Source: Candidatus Woesearchaeota archaeon (GTDB taxonomy: Archaea > Nanobdellota > Nanobdellia > Woesearchaeales > UBA10216). Taken from it: a stretch of 36,547 bases of DNA. Under the pieces are notes generated by a model, which saw nothing but the letters and a program-made list of their open reading frames with translations, searched no databases and was not told the DNA's origin. The stretch covers positions 1 to 36,547 of the forward strand of contig JACPTF010000017.1 of the NCBI GenBank assembly GCA_016192915.1. Reading direction: 5' to 3'. This document shows, one piece after another, positions 31,523 to 36,547 of this stretch. The position numbers and the translations under genes were made by a program. Positions within the stretch are counted from its first letter, which is position 1. Each line of letters opens with the position of its first letter.

Positions 31523-31548
31523 TTTTAGTTACTATTTTTAGTTACTAT
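31523..31548. repeat. Two perfect 13-bp tandem copies
   Basis: TTTTAGTTACTAT occurs twice head to tail between the 31556-32062 stop and the 31169-31519 start. It is like the tandem 13-bp pair at 788-813 in form but not in sequence. Confidence 0.8.
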
Positions 31549-31555
31549 TGCTGGT

Positions 31556-32062
31556 TCAGCAAAAATCAATGCTTTCAACCGTAATCTTCCTGCTCTGGCA
31601 CACTGCCCTCTTTTTTCCAACAACGATTATTGGCATGAACTCTGCATGCTTCAGCACGCCCTGCTTCACAACCTCAATGCTCATGGTCTTTTGAGGCGCA
31701 ATGCTGACGTTCTTCTCGCCGCCCTGCGGGTTGTTGTAAATGTCAAATGCGCGCACTTTCAGCCCATCGACTTTGCGGTTGTTGTTATTGGTGACGTTGA
31801 TATTTAAGGTTTGCGGTTTCTGGCAGTAGCCCGCTAAGGATATGCTGGTTTCCTGGCACAACGTCAGAATCTCGCCCTTTTCAGTAAGGTCCTCAACTGT
31901 TTTAGTGGTATGGCCCTTGCTCCACTGAAGCACAAACGTGCCTATAAAAACAACAAGGGCAGTCAGAAGCACCCACGAAATCCACACGGAGACCCCTTTC
32001 TTGCCGCTACCGCCTCTGCCTTGCAAACAATTCAAATGCCTGGTTTTCACGTTATTTCTCAT
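31556..32062 (-). CDS. Pilin-like protein, 168 residues
   Basis: The prepilin-like N-terminus GSGKKGVSVWISWVLLTALV repeats the RGGSGK lead of the 30600-31184 pilin, so the two are related. The exported part has sequons (NVTNNNN, NVS) and four Cys (LCQE, YCQK, VCQS, DFC at the very end). It is in the same operon, 7 bases after the 32069-32599 gene. Confidence 0.78.
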   Translation of the reverse strand: MRNNVKTRHLNCLQGRGGSGKKGVSVWISWVLLTALVVFIGTFVLQWSKGHTTKTVEDLTEKGEILTLCQETSISLAGYCQKPQTLNINVTNNNNRKVDGLKVRAFDIYNNPQGGEKNVSIAPQKTMSIEVVKQGVLKHAEFMPIIVVGKKRAVCQSRKITVESIDFC

Positions 32063-32068
32063 TGCACA

Positions 32069-32599
32069 TCACTTTTTCACAAACACACTGGTTGTAAGCT
32101 TATCCGAAGTGCGGAACACTGCCTTCAGCTGGATTTCCTCATCCGAAAATGAAAAGTCATAAGAGATGCCCGAAATCTTAAAGCTTGCGGCAGACGCAGG
32201 AACACTCATCTCAGAGCTGGAGCCTGAACCCACAAGGTAAGATGAGCTGCCAACAGACACGTTCAAGCCATCATCAAGCCTGTTGCCAACAGCAAGCACG
32301 CCCTTATACTTCAGCAGGTATACGAGCCTGAAGCCCGGCTCGGCTGAGCGGGCAAACGCCAGATAATCATTTGTAAACGCTGAAAACCTTTCCGTAACAT
32401 TTGCACCATCATAAGCTGCGTTGTTAATAATTGCAGAGCCCTCGGTAACGTAGCCCTCATGGAGCAGCTGAAAAGTGTCCTTTGACTTCCTGATAGGAAC
32501 ATCATGCCTTGCAAGGCCAAATGCGTACGAGATGAGCAGCAGCGCAATAAGTATGTAAAACTGGCCTTTCTTGTTAGACAGAAGCCCTGCCATTCTCAC
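32069..32599 (-). CDS. Pilin-like protein, 176 residues
   Basis: The N-terminus LSNKKGQFYILIALLLISYA is a class III-type signal (KKG before an aromatic/hydrophobic helix). The exported domain is beta-rich with sequons (NVTE, NVSV) and Ser-rich stretches. Its ATG overlaps the stop of the giant surface protein (ATGA), so the two are translated together. It is probably a minor or tip subunit linking the adhesin to the pilus. Confidence 0.75.
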   Translation of the reverse strand: MRMAGLLSNKKGQFYILIALLLISYAFGLARHDVPIRKSKDTFQLLHEGYVTEGSAIINNAAYDGANVTERFSAFTNDYLAFARSAEPGFRLVYLLKYKGVLAVGNRLDDGLNVSVGSSSYLVGSGSSSEMSVPASAASFKISGISYDFSFSDEEIQLKAVFRTSDKLTTSVFVKK

Positions 32600-35500
32600 T
32601 GCACCCTCACTTCCAGCTTGGTCTTGTTCAAAGTGGCATCAAAGCCCTTGTTTTCTATTATGAGGTTGTAGCGGCCTGTTGTAAGCGTCTTGTTTCCGGA
32701 AAGGGCTATGTCATCGTATTCCAGGTCGGTGAAGACCACAAAGGTGTCCTGGTCGATTGCGTAGCCAAAGCTCGGGTTCACTGAGTCAAGGAACTTCCTC
32801 TCCTTGAGCAGGCTCTCGACCCTCTCAACACCGCCGGACTGCCTCGTGACGAATATGTAAGCGGTGCCTGCCCTTGCATCGCTTGTCATGTTAAGGGCAG
32901 AGCTCGTTGACGACTTGTCAAAGCTCCTGCTGTCTGTTGCAAGACCAAGCGAGAAGTTGCCAGTAACGAAGTAGATGAGCCTGTCCCCTGAACTGCTGCT
33001 AATGCCGGACTGCACATACTGCACGGTAAACAAAAGAGCCCTGACAGACAGGGTTGTTGTGGCAGTGGCAGAGCCAACATCAACCCCCATTGTGTAAGTC
33101 CCGTTTGTCGCAGGAGAGTCAAACACGAGCGTGTAGTTGCCAGCGCCGTTGTCAAACACAGATGCCGGGATGGCCCCGCCATTAATCTTTACCGTGAAGG
33201 CAGCAGCGCCGAGCTCGCCAAGCCTCTGGCTTGACGAGGTTGTCACAATTACATCGGTTCGCACAACGTCGCCTGTGAAAACTGTCGGGCTCTGCAGCGT
33301 TATGGTTGACGCTGTAGAGGTTGTGCTCACTTCGAAAGTTGTGGAGGCAGGCGTGTTCTCATTAAGGATGGCATCGTGGCACTTGACCAACACGGTGTTC
33401 GAGCCCGTGCTGGCGCTCACCTTCGTCTCATGGTAGGTGCTGTTGGTGTAGGTAAAGTTTAGGTAAGTCGCGCTGTTGAGGCTGAAAGCGCATATCGCCT
33501 TCTCATTGGTGTTCAAGGCAAGCACAACATCCTGGGAAGCAAGAACGCCGCTTGAGCTCGGCTTGCTGAACGTGATTGATGGGGCGGTTGTGTCAATCAC
33601 AGTGCTTACAGAGCTGCTCAGGCTGCTGTTGACGCCGGCCAAGTTGCGGGAGTGCACTCTGGCGTTGTAAGTTGCATCAGCAGTAAGGCCTGTTACGGTG
33701 TAGTTGGTGGTGTTGCCGACCCAGGCATAGAACTCGGGGCTGCTGAAGTCAGAATTATTATCCGCCTGCAAGCTGTAGTTGTCAACGCCAGAGTCAGCAT
33801 CCATGCTCTGAGTCCAGTTAAATGCAACAGAGGTCGTGTTAGTGTACTTCGAAGGCTCAGTCATCTGCGGAGTGGAAGGCGGTGAGGTGTCTACCAGCAA
33901 GGAGTAGTTTGTCGTGGCGCCAAAGTTGCCTGCCTTGTCCTTTGCCTTCACGTGGAAGTACATCCTGCCATCGCCAACAGCGTAAGCCCTGTCCCAGATG
34001 CCATCCTGCTTTAAGTCGCGCACGTCCACTTTTATGCCATACTCGGAAGTGTTTGTCGTGTTGCTGCATACACCAAGCACTTCGCCGCACTGGTAGCTCT
34101 GCGTTGAGCTGTCAATTGAGCTGTTGGAAACAGCAAGCAGCAGGTTGTGCCTGTTGTTGTCATCATCAGTCTCACCGGCAACTGCAACAAAGAACCTTGA
34201 GCCCGTTACCGAAGTAGTCATCGGAACCTCAACAGTGTAGCTTGTTGCATCCAGAATTGAGCTCACAAAGCTTATGTCGTTGCTCGTGTCCACAATCAGG
34301 CTGATGTTGCTGCCGTTCATCGCAAATGATGTTGGAACTGCTGTAATGACGTATACCCTGAAGCCCATGGCATCGGGCGAGCCTGTAGAGGCCTCTGCCA
34401 GCTGCACAGTTACCCTGACAACGTCATTGGCAGAAAGGTTGCCCTTAACCTCAACAAACACTGCAGAGGCGTTGCCTGTGCTGTTGAACTTCAGCATGGT
34501 TGATTTGCCATCGTTGGAACTGCTGGCCAGCGTTGCGTGGTCGTTCTCGGCCTCGGGCACGTTATCCGGAATGGTTGTAGCGTTTGTATCAAGGACGTAG
34601 CTGTACAAGCCTACACCTGACAGCGTATCATTCGCCGACCAGTTGAAAGAGACAGCGCTGTTCGAGCTCCACGCGCTCTGCGAATGGGTGCTGCTGACCG
34701 AAGGCGCATCCGGCAGCGAGATGTCCACAATTATGCCATCTGATGTGCCGTTAGCGCTCCTCAAGCCGGCTGTGTTAATGGCCCTGACCTCAAACGTGTA
34801 GTTTGTGCCGTTGCTCAGGTTCAGGCTGTAAACAGTAACTTCAGCAGCTATGCCGGCATACTGCCACGTCTCGTTAAGGCGCCTTGTAAAGTTGTCAAAG
34901 ACAATCCTGTACTCCCACTCAAGCGGGATGTGCAGAAGCTCACTCTCATGGTCTGTTGAGTTCCACCTCGCATGCAGCGACGAATCAATGTTGGTGTACG
35001 TGCCGCCATCAACAACAGTCGGGATGCCTGGCGGAGTGATGTCAAGGCCTACTCCTGACGTGTTCAGGAATATTGTGTCGTTAGTCCTGTTCACGTTGCC
35101 AGCCAGGTCGCGAACTTCCACGATGGCTGTCTTGTTGCCGTTGCCATCAGAGAGCAGCCAGGCCTTCGCAGTCGTGCAGCCCTCCCAATCGGTAAACTGC
35201 TGGTTCTCATTCGCAAAGCGGCAGCTGCTGACTCCTCCGGATACTGTTGTGGCCGTTCCCCCAGAGGTGTCATTAAACGCGGCAACAAGAGTCACAGCCC
35301 TGCTGAAAGTGTATTCGGTGCTGACATTGGTGAAGCCGGCAGGGCTCAGCCCGAAGATTGAGATGGTCGCGTTAGGCCTTGTGTTGTCAAGCGTGATGTT
35401 CACAGCCGGCCTGAAATAGTTGCCCTCGCTGTCATTAACCGTTGCTGTCAGCTTCTTCACGCCATCACTTGCATTGTTGTTCACACCGATAGTGTAGTTG

Positions 35501-36547
35501 GCAGCATATATGCCATCAGAAGCGACACTGTCAATGCCAACACCGTCGTCGTGCATCACCAGCGCCTGCGTGGAGGTATTATCAAGCTTCTGCAACTCTG
35601 TTAAGTTTATCAGAGCTGTAAGGCCTGCTGATGCCGAGTCATAAAAGAACGTAAGGTTGTCACCGTTCTTCACAACTGCGGGCGAAACTGTCAGCGGGCC
35701 AAGCGGTATAGGCAGCTTTACTTCAATGGTATCGTTAGACTCCTGAACGTTACCGACTTTGTCACGGGCCTGCACAACCGCGGTCTTGTTGCCTGAAGAT
35801 GTGGTAAGCTGCCATACCTTATTTGTAACACAAGCCTCCCAGTCGCCAAAAACACGGTCCTCATTCGCAAACCTGCAGGAATCCATCGCAACAGAATCGT
35901 TTGCGTTTACCGTAAGCTTCACAAGCCGATAAATACTCAGAGCCACGTTGTCGTTAATGACTATGCTCACGTTCGGCTTCGTATTGTCAAGCGTGATGTT
36001 CACCCTTGGCCTGAAGTAGTTGCCAGCCGAGTCGTTGACCTCGGCAATGAGCTGCTTCAAGCCGTCGCTCTCATTGTTCAGCATGCTCAGAGTGTAAGCT
36101 GCAGAATAAGTCGCGTCACCCATCAGGAAGTCGCTGTTGACGCCCGAGTCGTTAAGCAGCAATGCGCCTGAAGTGTTGTCAAGGTTCCTCATCTCGGACT
36201 GGTTAATGCTCACGTTGAACCCTATCCTGTTGCCTGTGAACGTGAACAGCACAGAGCTTCCGTTCCTTACAATAGTCTGGTTGGCAGCCAGCGTGCCGAA
36301 GACTGCGCCAACTGCCGTTGTCACTGTCGTGCTGACCTCGTTGCTTGCCGCTGACTCAAGCAGCGCGTTATCAACAGCAGTCACCTTGTAATAATACTTC
36401 GCATTCACGCCCGGAAAGTCCGTCGTCTTATTAAAGTTCATGCTCACATTCTTAACCCTGGTTGCGGAAGACAGCTCAAAGCTCACGTTAGTCGAGCGGT
36501 AAACATTATAATAAATCACGTCCGCAACAGAAGCTGTAACATTGCTC
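32596..36547 (-). CDS. Giant FN3/Ig-type surface protein, N-terminus outside window
   Basis: More than 1,315 residues. The frame is open to the right edge, reading on upstream of a GTG at 36519 as SNVTASVAD, so that GTG is probably not the true start. The visible part begins in an FN3 domain (YYYKVTAVDNALLESAASNE). Two similar modules of about 165 residues follow, each with SDG..LT/IAEVNDS-type, NYFRP.VNITLDNT and SCRFANE.....DWE.C..... W.L elements, then more FN3/Ig-like domains (GTNYTFEVRAINTAGLRS, TADATYNARVHSRNLAGV). N-glycosylation sequons are dense. It has no cell-wall motif; it is likely a pilus-associated adhesin. It is first in the operon. Confidence 0.85.
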   Translation of the reverse strand, partial: SNVTASVADVIYYNVYRSTNVSFELSSATRVKNVSMNFNKTTDFPGVNAKYYYKVTAVDNALLESAASNEVSTTVTTAVGAVFGTLAANQTIVRNGSSVLFTFTGNRIGFNVSINQSEMRNLDNTSGALLLNDSGVNSDFLMGDATYSAAYTLSMLNNESDGLKQLIAEVNDSAGNYFRPRVNITLDNTKPNVSIVINDNVALSIYRLVKLTVNANDSVAMDSCRFANEDRVFGDWEACVTNKVWQLTTSSGNKTAVVQARDKVGNVQESNDTIEVKLPIPLGPLTVSPAVVKNGDNLTFFYDSASAGLTALINLTELQKLDNTSTQALVMHDDGVGIDSVASDGIYAANYTIGVNNNASDGVKKLTATVNDSEGNYFRPAVNITLDNTRPNATISIFGLSPAGFTNVSTEYTFSRAVTLVAAFNDTSGGTATTVSGGVSSCRFANENQQFTDWEGCTTAKAWLLSDGNGNKTAIVEVRDLAGNVNRTNDTIFLNTSGVGLDITPPGIPTVVDGGTYTNIDSSLHARWNSTDHESELLHIPLEWEYRIVFDNFTRRLNETWQYAGIAAEVTVYSLNLSNGTNYTFEVRAINTAGLRSANGTSDGIIVDISLPDAPSVSSTHSQSAWSSNSAVSFNWSANDTLSGVGLYSYVLDTNATTIPDNVPEAENDHATLASSSNDGKSTMLKFNSTGNASAVFVEVKGNLSANDVVRVTVQLAEASTGSPDAMGFRVYVITAVPTSFAMNGSNISLIVDTSNDISFVSSILDATSYTVEVPMTTSVTGSRFFVAVAGETDDDNNRHNLLLAVSNSSIDSSTQSYQCGEVLGVCSNTTNTSEYGIKVDVRDLKQDGIWDRAYAVGDGRMYFHVKAKDKAGNFGATTNYSLLVDTSPPSTPQMTEPSKYTNTTSVAFNWTQSMDADSGVDNYSLQADNNSDFSSPEFYAWVGNTTNYTVTGLTADATYNARVHSRNLAGVNSSLSSSVSTVIDTTAPSITFSKPSSSGVLASQDVVLALNTNEKAICAFSLNSATYLNFTYTNSTYHETKVSASTGSNTVLVKCHDAILNENTPASTTFEVSTTSTASTITLQSPTVFTGDVVRTDVIVTTSSSQRLGELGAAAFTVKINGGAIPASVFDNGAGNYTLVFDSPATNGTYTMGVDVGSATATTTLSVRALLFTVQYVQSGISSSSGDRLIYFVTGNFSLGLATDSRSFDKSSTSSALNMTSDARAGTAYIFVTRQSGGVERVESLLKERKFLDSVNPSFGYAIDQDTFVVFTDLEYDDIALSGNKTLTTGRYNLIIENKGFDATLNKTKLEVRVQ

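Overview
The window looks like DPANN-type archaeal chromosome, possibly Woesearchaeota, Diapherotrites or Micrarchaeota (lineage not resolved). Evidence: the 5' third of an archaeal 16S rRNA gene at the left edge; ribosomal protein eL41; archaeal TATA boxes about 25-30 bases upstream of many start codons, so many mRNAs look leaderless; tRNA genes with bulge-helix-bulge (BHB) introns; a two-gene lipoate ligase; and archaeal type IV pilins. CCA is not encoded in the tRNAs.

Layout. 1-1300: 16S rRNA 5' part (minus strand) with a long structured leader, a 38-residue eL41 gene, and a small zinc-finger ORF interrupted by TAG. 1331-5500: acetyltransferase, methyltransferase, LUD-domain protein, intron-containing tRNA-Glu(CUC), lipoate ligase pair LplB/LplA, and a nucleoside phosphorylase-family enzyme. 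5574-5743: an orphan 3' part of a type II (Ser-like) tRNA between two palindromic double hairpins. 5750-9835: acyltransferase E2 and a calcium-type P-ATPase. 9963-11594: an AT-richer accessory island (DUF5678-like protein, retropepsin-like protease, membrane-anchored Mrr-like nuclease). 11662-14970: an operon thioredoxin-like / lipA / E1-alpha / E1-beta. 15001-15976: two unknown genes in what looks like a tandem duplication that also copied a 43-bp promoter. 16010-17723: tRNA-Ile(UAU), tRNA-Gly(GCC) and tRNA-Val(UAC), each with introns at 37/38 and at 59/60 in the T-loop. 17827-22781: ScpA, a HEPN-MNT toxin-antitoxin pair, a stand-alone NFACT-R protein, a pilus assembly membrane protein, an unknown gene and a VapBC-type pair. 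22840 to the right edge: a type IV pilus-like locus with an intein-containing secretion ATPase, a TadC-like platform protein, several pilin-like proteins and a giant FN3-containing surface protein that runs off the window.

How the genes work together. E1-alpha, E1-beta and E2 form most of a 2-oxoacid dehydrogenase complex. LipA makes lipoyl groups and LplA/LplB attach scavenged lipoate to E2; E3 is not in the window. The right-hand third encodes a surface appendage: ATPase motor, inner-membrane platform, pilins and probable adhesin. Two toxin-antitoxin modules sit between these blocks.

The most unusual feature is a family of about 50-nt elements, each made of two inverted bulged hairpins. 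All six copies lie in tRNA introns, in a tRNA leader, or flush against the orphan tRNA part. Stem sequences differ between copies while the fold is kept. They resemble a REP/BIME-like repeat specialised for tRNA loci, or an unknown tRNA-processing signal.
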